Shown here: positions 1-8,862 of the stretch, in pieces
Layout of the letters: each line of letters starts with the position of its first letter
How positions within the stretch are numbered: position 1 is the stretch's first letter
The notes under the pieces: generated by a model
Seen by the model: the letters and a program-made list of their open reading frames with translations, nothing else
Told to the model about the DNA's origin: nothing
The model's database searches: none
Translations under genes and position numbers: made by a program
DNA from: Pseudomonas palleroniana
GTDB lineage: Bacteria > Pseudomonadota > Gammaproteobacteria > Pseudomonadales > Pseudomonadaceae
Length of the DNA stretch: 64,000 nt
Direction of reading: 5' to 3'
Assembly (NCBI RefSeq): GCF_003031675.1
Contig: NZ_PYWX01000068.1
Span: forward strand, 1-64,000

Positions 1-70
1 TTTGAAAAGACTGGGCCTGCTACGCAGTCCAACGGGAGCAAGCTCCCTCGCCACGAGGTGTTGGCTGGGT

Positions 71-3000
71 TTAGGGTTTCATGTAGATCTGCAAGTCGCC
101 CGGCACATCCCCCGGTTTCAAGGGCTTCATGGGGTCGGGCAACTGACGGGTGTCTTTGAGGCCGATGGACTTCGCGATGCCGGGGTTGTCGAATACGCCG
201 ATACCGATGGCGCCTGTCAACTCGGCCAGGCCCGGAACGCCCTCGGCGGTGTTCATGTGAGAGGCGCCCACCAGGGCAATCCATTTTTCGGTGCCCGAGT
301 TGGCCTGTATGACCTCCGAGGCGTGGTAGTTGAACTCCTGAAGCCGTTGTACAGAGCCGGAACCTGTTGTGGTGGCGCCATAGAGCGCCTTTACGTCCTT
401 GTGCCGCGTCAAATAATAGTGGTCCAGAGGCAAGACCTCGATGCCCTTGCTTTCAAATAGTTTTTTAAGCTCCTCGAATGTCGGGCTGGTGCGCGGCATC
501 TGTTTGCCGAGCATGCCGATGCCGTCGTCCACCAGGCCGTAGGGAGGCAAATCGATCAGGCCTTCGAAATACACCTTTTTTACTTTTTGGCTGACAAGCG
601 TATCAATCTGCTGTGCCAGCAATTTGAAACTGGCCATCTGATCATGCTTCTCCCCAAACACGATCCCATCCGCAGCTTGCAAGGAACGGGTAATCAGCTC
701 GGGTATTTCGACCTCTCCCGCCAGGGACGGCAGCGTCGGGCGCGGCACTGGGTTGAGAGCTATCTCGTCATAAAATTCGAACATGTCATCCACGAATTTT
801 TTGAAGGTTTCATCTTTTCCATCACCTCGAATGAAATGGCCGACCTCCAGTTTGCCTTTCGTGGCTTCCGAGTAGCTGCCTTCGGGCAGCGCCTTGCGGG
901 TAATTTTGGGTCGTTGACGCAGACCACTGTGATGGTAGGGGTGAACGCGGTGTGTGCCTGGGGTGTGGGTGTTGGGGCTGGGCGCCAATGTCTGCAGGGC
1001 CGAGAAGTCCTCAAGGGGGGAGCCGTAGGGCTGCATCCTGTCTGCATCGAAGGCATACCATTTACCGTTGAGCAACACGGCACTGCCTTCGACGGTGTGC
1101 TCGCCCAATTTAAAGGTCCCGTTGGCGGCTGACTCAAAGTGTTTGCCGGCTTCGAGCAAATCCACGCGGGTGGCGGTGCCGCGCAGTTTTTTAATGCCCT
1201 GCGCGGCAGTGCTCAGCCCGCAAGTCAGTAGTTTTCCAGCCCCCACCCAGAGATCGCCGGTGCCGCTCAGAGGGTTGAGTTCACCCAGGGTGGCGGTGCC
1301 GAAGATTTTTCCGACCTTGAGCACTTTGCTGACGGCGGAGCCGGTACCTTTCAAAGCTTTGAGTACCTTGCTGCCGGCCCCGAGGCCGGCCGTGACAAGC
1401 GCAAAAATATCCAGCGTCAAGTCGAAGGCGCCTGCACCGTAGTGACCGGCGCGGAAGTTGACGATGGCTGACCTGAGCGGCACAAGGTCCAGCAGAAAAT
1501 CGGCGACGGCTGCTTGCTGCCCTCGCTCTACGTCATAGGAGGTAAGCCCCCGCGCCTGTTGCTCGAGGCCGAGGGCCGCGACGTAAACCTCGGCGATGTG
1601 CTGGCTGCGTTCGCTGGAGAAGCTTTTGGGGACACCGGGGCTAATCCTGACGTCCTGTAGCGTTTGCGCATTTTTGCCTTGCGGCTGCACCCGTTCGGCC
1701 TGGAACAGGGTGCTGCCGTTTCGGCTACTTTTGAGGTCGTTGAGGTTGGGCCGCTTTGTCAGCAAGCCCTTTTCCGGGTCCAGCGCATAAAGATGGGTTT
1801 CTTTATTGCGCGTGACTTTTAGCAGCAGGCGGTTTTTTTGCTCGATCAGTTCAGGGGCATCGAGAAAGCCCGTGCCGATTTTGTAAGTCCCTTCCTTGTA
1901 AAACTCGAGCTTTCCTTGTTCAAGGTTTTCCCGATCCTCCAGCGGCAGGTTGGCGATCAGGTATTTGACGAGTGTCTGGTGGAGTTGCTTTTGCGCGTCC
2001 AGCGCGGAGTTGAATGCCTGCAGGATGTTTGCGTGTGCGCTCCGGCTGAACGTATTGAAACGCTTGAGCGGCACGTCTTTATCAAAGGTCTGCCATTCTT
2101 CGCCAGGGGGCAGTGTGTGTCCCTCCATGATGATGTCGAGCATTGAGCGTGCACCCGGATTGAACTCGCGGTGCTTGATCGACAGTACTCGTTTCTCGAA
2201 GACGTCATCCGCCACATCCGGGAAATGCGCCTTTAGCGCGGCCAGGGCCATGGCCTTCCGACTGGGCAGTGCGTCACCCAGTCGGCTGGAGGCAATATGC
2301 AGGGCGTCCTGTTGAGCGTTGAAGGCAGTTTGCGCACCGGCTATTTCTTCGCTGTCGTAGTGATCGTCATAGCGCTTGGGAAGGTGACCGTTGCACACCG
2401 CCCAATCGATCAGCGCGTTCAGCAGCGTCGTGTCGGCGGGTGGAATCTGCGAGGCGTCGGCATCGATCATGACCTGGGCATAGGTTTTGTGGCGGACCGA
2501 GCCGGGGGCTTGGGCTTCCTGTGTGGCCACATTGATGCAGAAGTTGGCCCATGCCTGGCTGCCAAAGACCACCTGAGGGGGAATGTCCTTGACCAGAAAT
2601 TCGGGCGCCCGGGCTGCCAATATCAGGCGGGCCGCCAACTGGCCCCGGCCTTTTGCGGTCCTGGCTTGCTGTTCCAGATGGTGGGCCAGTTCATTAATCA
2701 CTTCTGCGGCGGATTTGCCCCAATGGCGCTCGCTTGCAAGGTCGAAATTGGCCACTCTGTTGCGATGGGGCGTGTTGATCGATTCGGGGTCGAGACCAAT
2801 ATGGATCGCCGCCAGCACATAGTCCGCCACACTGGTATCGGTCTCGATGCCGTCAAGTCGGGTCCGGATGGCGTTGCCCAATACCCGCGCCTGGGGCGTC
2901 TTGAGCAGGGTTTCCAAAGCCTTGTCCAGGTCGGTTAATGCCTCAGTGGACAACGGCTGTAGGTTCATCAGGTAGTCCAGCGCTCCCGCACGTCCCAGCC

Positions 3001-3238
3001 GAACGAAGCCGGGCAGGTTGGGCGTATTGTCGGTGACCACGGTTTCAATGGCGCGTTGCTGTTCGATACTCGGTGGAACGGCCCAGGACAAGGCACCGCC
3101 GAGATTGCCCAAGGGCGGCAAGGTCGGGCGGCTATCGATTGGAAGACTTTCCGTTGGAAAAGACGTCTGGCCTGTAATGGATTGCGGCAATGCAGGCGGG
3201 GAGAACGGCGAAGGGCTTATGAGCATTGGCGTTAACAC
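71..3238 (-). CDS. Large toxin-like protein with EreA/ChaN-like C-terminal domain
   Basis: A 1055-residue protein starting at GTG 3238 (an ATG lies four codons in). It has no signal peptide. The N-terminal half is helical and proline-rich at the very start. A hydrophobic stretch around residues 590-640 (DLVPLRSAIVNFRAG region) resembles the central hydrophobic helices of the Pseudomonas proteins annotated as membrane-targeted effector domain toxins. The C-terminal part carries GEKHD at about residue 862 and VGASHMNT at about residue 992, the spaced Glu/His signature of the EreA/ChaN/TIKI fold also found in the C-terminal region of Pasteurella toxin-like proteins. Inferred role: secreted or delivered effector. 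No secretion gene or immunity gene is seen beside it. The family call is from motif memory, not a search. Confidence 0.65.
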   Translation of the reverse strand: MLTPMLISPSPFSPPALPQSITGQTSFPTESLPIDSRPTLPPLGNLGGALSWAVPPSIEQQRAIETVVTDNTPNLPGFVRLGRAGALDYLMNLQPLSTEALTDLDKALETLLKTPQARVLGNAIRTRLDGIETDTSVADYVLAAIHIGLDPESINTPHRNRVANFDLASERHWGKSAAEVINELAHHLEQQARTAKGRGQLAARLILAARAPEFLVKDIPPQVVFGSQAWANFCINVATQEAQAPGSVRHKTYAQVMIDADASQIPPADTTLLNALIDWAVCNGHLPKRYDDHYDSEEIAGAQTAFNAQQDALHIASSRLGDALPSRKAMALAALKAHFPDVADDVFEKRVLSIKHREFNPGARSMLDIIMEGHTLPPGEEWQTFDKDVPLKRFNTFSRSAHANILQAFNSALDAQKQLHQTLVKYLIANLPLEDRENLEQGKLEFYKEGTYKIGTGFLDAPELIEQKNRLLLKVTRNKETHLYALDPEKGLLTKRPNLNDLKSSRNGSTLFQAERVQPQGKNAQTLQDVRISPGVPKSFSSERSQHIAEVYVAALGLEQQARGLTSYDVERGQQAAVADFLLDLVPLRSAIVNFRAGHYGAGAFDLTLDIFALVTAGLGAGSKVLKALKGTGSAVSKVLKVGKIFGTATLGELNPLSGTGDLWVGAGKLLTCGLSTAAQGIKKLRGTATRVDLLEAGKHFESAANGTFKLGEHTVEGSAVLLNGKWYAFDADRMQPYGSPLEDFSALQTLAPSPNTHTPGTHRVHPYHHSGLRQRPKITRKALPEGSYSEATKGKLEVGHFIRGDGKDETFKKFVDDMFEFYDEIALNPVPRPTLPSLAGEVEIPELITRSLQAADGIVFGEKHDQMASFKLLAQQIDTLVSQKVKKVYFEGLIDLPPYGLVDDGIGMLGKQMPRTSPTFEELKKLFESKGIEVLPLDHYYLTRHKDVKALYGATTTGSGSVQRLQEFNYHASEVIQANSGTEKWIALVGASHMNTAEGVPGLAELTGAIGIGVFDNPGIAKSIGLKDTRQLPDPMKPLKPGDVPGDLQIYMKP

Positions 3239-3486
3239 CTGTGTTCGTACCGGAAAGATGCACCCTCCCTACGTCGATCCCTAGGGTCAGGCACTCTTCT
3301 GGGGTGTTGAAAACAGGTGTTTGGGTTCCAGCGCCAGGCGGTTGAGAGTGTAAGAGGCGATCTCGCGGAGCCAAACGTTTACATCGCCTGTAACATAGGC
3401 GCTGGCCGACTCACCGATCCATCCCCGTTAACGGATAGATCGCGGCGTTACAAAGCGGACACACTCTCTAGGTTCAGGAACCCGTC

Positions 3487-3681
3487 ATGACCCAAAAGCA
3501 ACGTTTGAAATATTCCATTCTGATTTCCCTGATCGTACTGGCGACCATGCTTGGCCTGTCTCACCTGCAGAACACTGGGGTTATCAGCGAGAAAACCTTC
3601 CAGTACATCGCCATCGCCGTGGCAGTGGTCGTGGTGGTCATCAACGGCATCATGCGGCGCAAGGTCAAGCCTGGCTTCTGA
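3487..3681 (+). CDS. Small two-helix membrane protein
   Basis: A 64-residue protein with two clear hydrophobic segments (about residues 10-25 and 41-55, the second very valine-rich), a short polar loop and a basic tail ending KVKPGF. ATG at 3487 is preceded by an AGGA-like ribosome site. Both termini are predicted on the cytoplasmic side. I do not recognise a function. It stands alone between the toxin-like gene and a convergent Fur-like regulator. The composition matches the surrounding core genome, so it is likely a genuine small gene. Confidence 0.6.
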   Translation: MTQKQRLKYSILISLIVLATMLGLSHLQNTGVISEKTFQYIAIAVAVVVVVINGIMRRKVKPGF

Positions 3682-3695
3682 TCTCGGGGCGAGAT

Positions 3696-4076
3696 TCAAG
3701 CGCGGCCGTCGAGCACTTTGGCAGCCTCTTCATGCAGGCTGTAGCTTTTGTCGGCATTGAGGGTGAGCACGCCCTCGCTGCACAGGCGCTTGAGCACCTC
3801 GCGCACGCTGAGAAACGACAGTGGGATGCCCAGCTCGAGCAAATGGCTGTGCACGCCACGTACCCCCAGGGTGCGCTGGTTGTCTGCGGCAGTGAGCAGG
3901 GCGTCGATGACTTTCAGCCGGATCAGGCTGGTGCGCAGGCCGAAGCACTTGAGCAAATGGCGAATGCGCTGGTTGCCTTGCTGTTCAGTGGCTTTGCCAA
4001 GCGCTTGCGTGCCGGCGCTGAAATGGGCATCGGCAGCCGGTGAGTGTCCGTCCGTGGGCAGTTGCGAGTTGTACAT
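3696..4076 (-). CDS. Fur-superfamily winged-helix regulator
   Basis: A 126-residue protein. Residues 36-115 look like the N-terminal winged helix of Fur/Zur: LRTSLIRLKVIDALL, then a helix-turn-helix ending in FLSVREVLKRLCSEGVL and a wing. The C-terminal metal-binding and dimerisation domain typical of full-length Fur (about 135-160 residues, with the HHxH motif) is missing, so it may not sense metal in the usual way. The start at 4076 has a good AAGGAG site. It is divergent from pvdQ, which suggests but does not prove a link with iron or pyoverdine control. Similar Pseudomonas proteins carry the label Fe2+/Zn2+ uptake regulation protein. Confidence 0.6.
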   Translation of the reverse strand: MYNSQLPTDGHSPAADAHFSAGTQALGKATEQQGNQRIRHLLKCFGLRTSLIRLKVIDALLTAADNQRTLGVRGVHSHLLELGIPLSFLSVREVLKRLCSEGVLTLNADKSYSLHEEAAKVLDGRA

Positions 4077-4233
4077 GCAAAAAACTCCTTATCAGAGCCT
4101 GATCAGGAAAAATGATGGCGCTCTTAGCCAATAAGACGAACGAGCGACGTAAATCATGAAGCGGCAGATGTAGAAAATTTGTCGGTATCACGTTTGTCAC
4201 AGGTCAAACGCTGCAAATCACCCAGGCCGTGGC

Positions 4234-4257
4234 TAAATTGTTCCCGGCGGGATGCGT
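4234..4257 (+). promoter_or_regulatory. PvdS-type iron-starvation box upstream of pvdQ
   Basis: TAAAT at 4234-4238, exactly 16 bases, then CGT at 4255-4257. This matches the iron-starvation box (TAAAT-N16-CGT) recognised by the extracytoplasmic sigma factor PvdS that drives pyoverdine genes. It lies about 55 bases before the proposed GTG start at 4311 and inside the longer open frame, so it argues against a start upstream of it. Confidence 0.75.
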
Positions 4258-4310
4258 CCTTAGGGTGGGGAGGTTTCCCGCGTGTTGTTCAATTTGACTG
4301 TGGAGCTTGC

Positions 4311-6590
4311 GTGATTATTTTCAACGGGTGGGTGAGGGTGTGCCTGGCAGGGGCATTGCTGGGGTCGAGTCTTGCTGCATCGGCACGCGAGCCGGTGGCG
4401 CAGGCATCCGCAGAAATCCGCCGCACCACCTACGGCGTGCCGCACATCCGCGCCCAAGACGAGCGCGGCCTGGGCTACGGCATCGGCTATGCCTATGCCC
4501 AAGACAACCTGTGTCTGTTGGCCAACGAAGTGGTCACCGTGAACGGCGAGCGCGCCAGGTTCTTTGGCCCGGAGCAGGCGACGCTGGAGGAGCGTAACAA
4601 CCTTGCCAGCGATATCTTTTTCACCTGGCTCAACACCCCTGAGGCGGTTGGCGCGTTCTGGAAGGCGCAGAGCCCGCAGATGCGTCAGCGCATGGAAGGT
4701 TATGTCGCGGGTTACAACCGCTATCTGAAAGAGCAGGGCGCACCCGCTCAGTGCCAGGCTGACTGGGTTCGACCGCTGGTGGTGGAGGATCTGGTCAAGC
4801 TGACACGCCGACTGCTGGTGGAAGGCGGCGTCGGCCAATTCGCCGAAGCCCTGGTCGGCGCCGCGCCACCTCAAGCCACGGCGCGTGTGCAACCTGGCAC
4901 AAAAGCCTTTGAGCTGGCCGCGGCCCATCAACAGCGCTTCAACCTTGAACGGGGCAGCAATGCGGTGGCGGTTGGCCGTGACCGTTCGTTCAATGGCCGT
5001 GGGATGCTGTTGGCCAACCCGCATTTCCCTTGGGTGGGCGGCATGCGCTTTTATGAGATGCACCTGACCATTCCAGGCCAACTGGATGTGATGGGGGCGG
5101 CGCTGCCAGGTTTGCCGGTGATCAATATCGGCTTCAACCAGCATGTGGCGTGGACGCATACGGTCGACACCTCCAAGCATTTCACCCTGTATCGGCTGAC
5201 GCTCGACCCCAAGGACTCCACGCGTTACCTGCTCGACGGCAAATCCATCCCCCTGGATAAAACCGCGCTGACGGTGCAGGTCAAACAACCCGGCGGTGGC
5301 CTCAAGGCGCAGACGCATACGGTCTATAGCTCGCAGTTCGGCCCGGTGGTGCAATGGCCCGGCAAACTGGACTGGGACAGCCGCTACGCGTTCAGCCTGC
5401 GCGACGCCAACCTGGGCAATGACCGCGTGTTGCAGCAGTGGTACGCGATGAACCGCGCCGCCAGCCTCCAGGAACTGCAGACCTCGGTGCATAGCCTGCA
5501 AGGTATTCCGTGGGTCAACACCCTGGCCGCCGACGACCAGGGCCAGAGCCTGTACATGAACCTGTCGGTGGTGCCCAACGTCAGCGCCGCCAAACTCAAA
5601 CAGTGCAGCGACCCACGGGCCGGCCTGCAAATGATCCTGCTCGATGGCGCCCACAGCGCCTGCGCCTGGGACATCGACCCGCGCGCGGCCCAGCCCGGCA
5701 TCTTCGCCGCCGACCAATTGCCGCAATTGCAACGCAGCGACTACGTGCAGCATTCCAATGACTCGGCGTGGCTGGTCAATCCCAAGTCGCCATTGACCGG
5801 GTTCTCACCGGTGATCAGCCAGGACAACATCGGCCTCGGCCCACGCGCGCGTTTCGCTGTGCAGCGCCTGCAATCCCTGGAGAAACAGCCGATCAGCGTG
5901 AATGACCTGCAAAATATGGTCATGGACAACGAGGTGTACCTCGCCGGCCAAGTGATGCCCGACCTGCTCGAATTCTGCGCCAAACACCTCGGTGCCGACG
6001 CCACCGCCTTGCAGCCACTGTGCGCCAGCCTGAAAAACTGGGACCAGCACGCCAACCTCGACAGCGGCCTGGGCCTGGTGCACTTCATCAACCTGGTGGA
6101 CCACCTGCAGCAAATCCCCGATGCCTGGCGCGTGGCCTTCGACCCAGCCCAACCGCTGACCACGCCGCGTGGCCTGGCCATCGACCGTGCCCCCGTGGCC
6201 AAGGTCTTGCGCGAAGCCATGCTCGCGTCGACGGCAGCCGTGAGCAAACTTGGCCTGAGCCGCTGGGGCGACATCCAAGTCAGCGGCCAAATCCCGATGC
6301 ACGGCGGCCCGCAACACCTGGGCATCTATAACGCCATGCAAACCGTGCCCCGCGCCGACGGCAAACGCGAAGTCATCAGCGGCACCAGCTACCTGCAAAT
6401 CGTCACCTTCGACGACAAAGGCCCCCAAGCCCTCGGGCTGTTGGCGTTCTCCGAATCCAGCAACCCCACCTCGCCACATGCCAAGGACCAGACCCAAGCC
6501 TTCTCCGATAAAAAACTGCGCCCACTGCCATTCACCGACGCCCAGATCAAGGCCGACCCGCAGTATCAGGAGCAACGCATCCAGGAGTAA
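4311..6590 (+). CDS. pvdQ: Acyl-homoserine-lactone / pyoverdine-precursor acylase PvdQ
   Basis: Ntn-hydrolase of the penicillin acylase family. It removes the fatty acyl chain from the pyoverdine precursor in the periplasm and can hydrolyse long-chain acyl-homoserine lactones. From GTG 4311 (GGAG about 8 bases before) it is 759 residues, close to the 762 of P. aeruginosa PvdQ. The first residues form a signal peptide (RVCLAGALLGSSLAASA). The alpha chain has RTTYGVPHIRAQDERGLGYG. The autocatalytic nucleophile is Ser216 in LERGSNAVAVG, and LANPHFPW follows. The open frame extends upstream to 4179, but that extension lacks signal-peptide character and contains the PvdS box. Other pyoverdine genes are not in the window. 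Closest recalled match by eye is PvdQ rather than QuiP or HacB. Confidence 0.9.
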   Translation: MIIFNGWVRVCLAGALLGSSLAASAREPVAQASAEIRRTTYGVPHIRAQDERGLGYGIGYAYAQDNLCLLANEVVTVNGERARFFGPEQATLEERNNLASDIFFTWLNTPEAVGAFWKAQSPQMRQRMEGYVAGYNRYLKEQGAPAQCQADWVRPLVVEDLVKLTRRLLVEGGVGQFAEALVGAAPPQATARVQPGTKAFELAAAHQQRFNLERGSNAVAVGRDRSFNGRGMLLANPHFPWVGGMRFYEMHLTIPGQLDVMGAALPGLPVINIGFNQHVAWTHTVDTSKHFTLYRLTLDPKDSTRYLLDGKSIPLDKTALTVQVKQPGGGLKAQTHTVYSSQFGPVVQWPGKLDWDSRYAFSLRDANLGNDRVLQQWYAMNRAASLQELQTSVHSLQGIPWVNTLAADDQGQSLYMNLSVVPNVSAAKLKQCSDPRAGLQMILLDGAHSACAWDIDPRAAQPGIFAADQLPQLQRSDYVQHSNDSAWLVNPKSPLTGFSPVISQDNIGLGPRARFAVQRLQSLEKQPISVNDLQNMVMDNEVYLAGQVMPDLLEFCAKHLGADATALQPLCASLKNWDQHANLDSGLGLVHFINLVDHLQQIPDAWRVAFDPAQPLTTPRGLAIDRAPVAKVLREAMLASTAAVSKLGLSRWGDIQVSGQIPMHGGPQHLGIYNAMQTVPRADGKREVISGTSYLQIVTFDDKGPQALGLLAFSESSNPTSPHAKDQTQAFSDKKLRPLPFTDAQIKADPQYQEQRIQE

Positions 6591-6599
6591 GACAGCCCC

Positions 6600-6647
6600 G
6601 CAACCCCTTGATGCCAATACGAAATATTTTTGAAATCAAGGGGTTGC
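6600..6647. terminator. Inverted repeat after pvdQ
   Basis: Perfect 13-base arms, 6600-6612 and 6635-6647, separated by 22 bases and starting just after the pvdQ stop. There is no T-tract directly after the 3' arm, so it may be a weak terminator or an mRNA-protecting hairpin. Confidence 0.45.
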
Positions 6648-6802
6648 AGGCAAAAGCAAATGAGTACATAATGGCGCCCATCGAACGCAAAGAGGCATTA
6701 AAAACCTCAATGTATTCAATGAGTTAGAGTAGAGGCAGGGTTTTATAGCCCACTCAAGTTTATATGCGGTGAGTGCCAGTGGTAAGGGCATTGATCGTTT
6801 GA

Positions 6803-6876
6803 GGCCGAGTAGCAAAATGGTTATGCAGCGGATTGCAAATCCGCCTACGCCGGTTCGATTCCGACCTCGGCCTCCA
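6803..6876 (+). tRNA. tRNA-Cys (GCA)
   Basis: A 74-base cloverleaf with encoded CCA. The acceptor stem GGCCGAG (6803-6809) pairs with CTCGGCC before T and CCA. The anticodon arm GCGGATTGCAAATCCGC presents GCA. The T arm is CCGGTTCGATTCCG. It closely resembles E. coli tRNA-Cys. It adjoins accessory DNA (OLD nuclease and prophage remnants), so its 3' end is a plausible integration site. Confidence 0.95.
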
Positions 6877-6885
6877 CTCTTAAAG

Positions 6886-6916
6886 CCCCGTAGATCAATG
6901 GTCTACGGGGTTTTTT
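6886..6916 (+). terminator. Rho-independent terminator of tRNA-Cys
   Basis: CCCCGTAGA and TCTACGGGG arms (6886-6910 including loop) followed by six T residues (6911-6916), ten bases after the tRNA end. Confidence 0.85.
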
Positions 6917-6937
6917 AATGCTTAAGATTTAAGAACC

Positions 6938-6968
6938 GTTCCGCAACTTTTAGGATGTGTTCCGCAAC
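6938..6968. repeat. Paired 10-base direct repeat downstream of tRNA-Cys
   Basis: GTTCCGCAAC occurs at 6938-6947 and 6959-6968, start-to-start 21 bases, which is two helical turns. The position between the tRNA and the accessory genes would suit integrase or excisionase arm sites, but no protein is known to bind here. Confidence 0.4.
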
Positions 6969-7012
6969 GCTGTGCCATTTTCTCACCAAGGCCAGTCGTC
7001 GCAGGTTCTCCG

Positions 7013-7046
7013 CAGTACTGCCCCTGTGCAAAGAGGGGCAGTACTG
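7013..7046. repeat. Perfect 13-base inverted repeat beyond the OLD gene
   Basis: CAGTACTGCCCCT (7013-7025) and its exact complement at 7034-7046 with an 8-base loop. It sits 7 bases past the stop of the OLD-family gene in the direction of its transcription. No T-run follows, so it is either a non-canonical terminator or an mRNA 3' stabilising hairpin. Confidence 0.5.
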
Positions 7047-7053
7047 GAGATAA

Positions 7054-8712
7054 TCAGCGATTCCAGATACGGATTTTGGCTACTAGCTCTGTGAGCTCTT
7101 TTTCGAGTTCAGGTCGGAAGGCGAGATTATCTTTTGTTAAATGTTCTGCATATGCGAAGGCTTTGCTGTGCTTGTTGGTGTAGTCTTTTGCGCGTGATAT
7201 TCCATTTGTGATGAGATAATCCTGAATGGAATCGTACTCCCCGATCTGTGGTAGTTCAGTGCGATCGTGGACCGCTTCAAATGATTCCTTTGGTATATAA
7301 TTTTCAATCTCTTTACATCGAGTTACCCATACCATTGCACGAGTACCCGCGACTTCATTGATCAGTTGAGAAACTCTTGGTTTTAATGTGCCGTTGGGTG
7401 CTCTGCGGTCACTATCACAGACGAATGCAAAATTACGGTTGATCTTGAAAGCGCTGACTGCCTCTCTTATTTCGGTCTCAGTGGGACTGGCGTTGATATT
7501 CGCTAAAACACTTCCGCCATAGAATACAAATTGAAAGTGGCGTCCTTCGCTTAATTCGCCATTACTCCATATTTCGATCCATTTTTTTATAAATACTCTG
7601 TCCGAAGGGCCTTCTACCCATATCAGACCGTTGGCTTGCAATAGATCGCTTGCCCGCACTCCGAGATCATCAAGAACTCCATGTCCACCCACATCTCCGT
7701 TATAAAGGGTGCCGGTAACGCCGTCGTTGCCTCGTGTTACATGCAAGATCTGCGACTGTTCAGAGTCACCAAATATATCAATGGCAACGTTTGAGTGTGT
7801 GGTTAGGAATATATGGCATTCATTGGTGATTGCGAACTCTTCCAAATAAATGAACAGGTTTCTTTGTAAGGCTGGGTGTAGGTTGTTTTCCAACTCTTCT
7901 AGTGAAAATATATATTTTTGAACTGGCTTTTTTTCGAAGTCAGGGCGAATCAATAGGTTTAAAAGCGTGAGTATCACGGTTTTAAGCCCGCTTCCAGAAG
8001 CTGATAAGGCGATGGCGCCTTTACTTTTCTCTCCGAGAAATATTTCCCATTTTTCATTTTCTGAATGATAGCGAGTAGTTATTTCGTTGAATTCTATGTC
8101 TGGTGAGAATATTTTATTAAGCGCATTAAGTAGCTTTACTTGGATGAATGATCTATCAAATTCAACATGTTGGAGGTATTTGTGGATTGTCTCCGTTGCA
8201 CCATTGCCATTGCTCGATATCAACATTTCAGATGTGATTTTTTCTGGCGTTATGTCACGGTCGGCGTCCAGTCTTACATGTGTGTATAACCGTAGTTCTG
8301 AACTTGGATGGGTGGATGTTAGGTGCTGTATCTCGGGGTCAGACGCCGGGACACTTACGTTGACAACCTCCATTTTACTCTTGGATACTTCTTTCCAAGT
8401 TAACGTGGCGTCTACGAATTTCTTTCCGTGATCCAGCCAATGATTACCTCCTAATGATCCTCCGCTCGTATTTTTAGGAAATAAGCTCATTAGGGTTCGT
8501 TCGTCGAGTGCTTCCGAAATTTCAATGCAAGTATTGATGTTTGCTTTGTTTATATAGTTTACACACAAATAATCCAGGGCGTGTAGTAATGCTGACTTTC
8601 CTATGTTGTTGCGCCCCACAATAACGTTTATAGGCTTGATTGTGTGGAGACCCGCGCCCGATGAGCCAAAACTTTTATAGTTCTTAAGATGAAATCCCGT
8701 ATTTATAGTCAT
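7054..8712 (-). CDS. OLD-family ATP-dependent nuclease (AAA ATPase + TOPRIM)
   Basis: A 552-residue protein. The ABC-type ATPase has Walker A GRNNIGKS at residues 33-40, a signature-like segment ALSASGSGLKT, Walker B IFSLEELENNLHP and the H-loop LTTHSNVAID. The C-terminal TOPRIM domain has WVEGPSDRVFIKKW (catalytic Glu) and FVCDSDRR (Asp), followed by KEIENYIP typical of OLD/GajA nucleases. There is no UvrD-like helicase beside it, so it looks like a single-gene class 1 OLD protein rather than a Gabija pair. P2 OLD blocks lambda growth, and many relatives are antiphage systems. The DNA is AT-richer than the neighbouring core genes and lies between tRNA-Cys and prophage debris, which indicates horizontal acquisition. 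The defence role is inferred. Confidence 0.8.
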   Translation of the reverse strand: MTINTGFHLKNYKSFGSSGAGLHTIKPINVIVGRNNIGKSALLHALDYLCVNYINKANINTCIEISEALDERTLMSLFPKNTSGGSLGGNHWLDHGKKFVDATLTWKEVSKSKMEVVNVSVPASDPEIQHLTSTHPSSELRLYTHVRLDADRDITPEKITSEMLISSNGNGATETIHKYLQHVEFDRSFIQVKLLNALNKIFSPDIEFNEITTRYHSENEKWEIFLGEKSKGAIALSASGSGLKTVILTLLNLLIRPDFEKKPVQKYIFSLEELENNLHPALQRNLFIYLEEFAITNECHIFLTTHSNVAIDIFGDSEQSQILHVTRGNDGVTGTLYNGDVGGHGVLDDLGVRASDLLQANGLIWVEGPSDRVFIKKWIEIWSNGELSEGRHFQFVFYGGSVLANINASPTETEIREAVSAFKINRNFAFVCDSDRRAPNGTLKPRVSQLINEVAGTRAMVWVTRCKEIENYIPKESFEAVHDRTELPQIGEYDSIQDYLITNGISRAKDYTNKHSKAFAYAEHLTKDNLAFRPELEKELTELVAKIRIWNR

Positions 8713-8862
8713 GCTATGCCGCCCTGGCCTATGGTGTGTGGTGCTGAAGTTTCGCTATAGCGTACCCGTTCTTTTACTTTTGTTAAAGTTTTGGGTTGGG
8801 TTTGTTCTGGGGCTAGAGGGTAGCTAAGGAAAACTTTGACTTTACAGACGTTATGTAACCTC

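Noticed and set aside
4179..4310. N-terminal extension of pvdQ from 4179
   Set aside because: The extension is not signal-peptide-like and contains the promoter box; GTG 4311 fits length and ribosome site.
4260..5753. A 497-codon open frame opposite pvdQ
   Set aside because: Antisense shadow of a GC-rich gene with no recognisable domain.
7054..8712. Gabija two-gene system
   Set aside because: No UvrD-like GajB gene lies beside it; the next gene is prophage debris.
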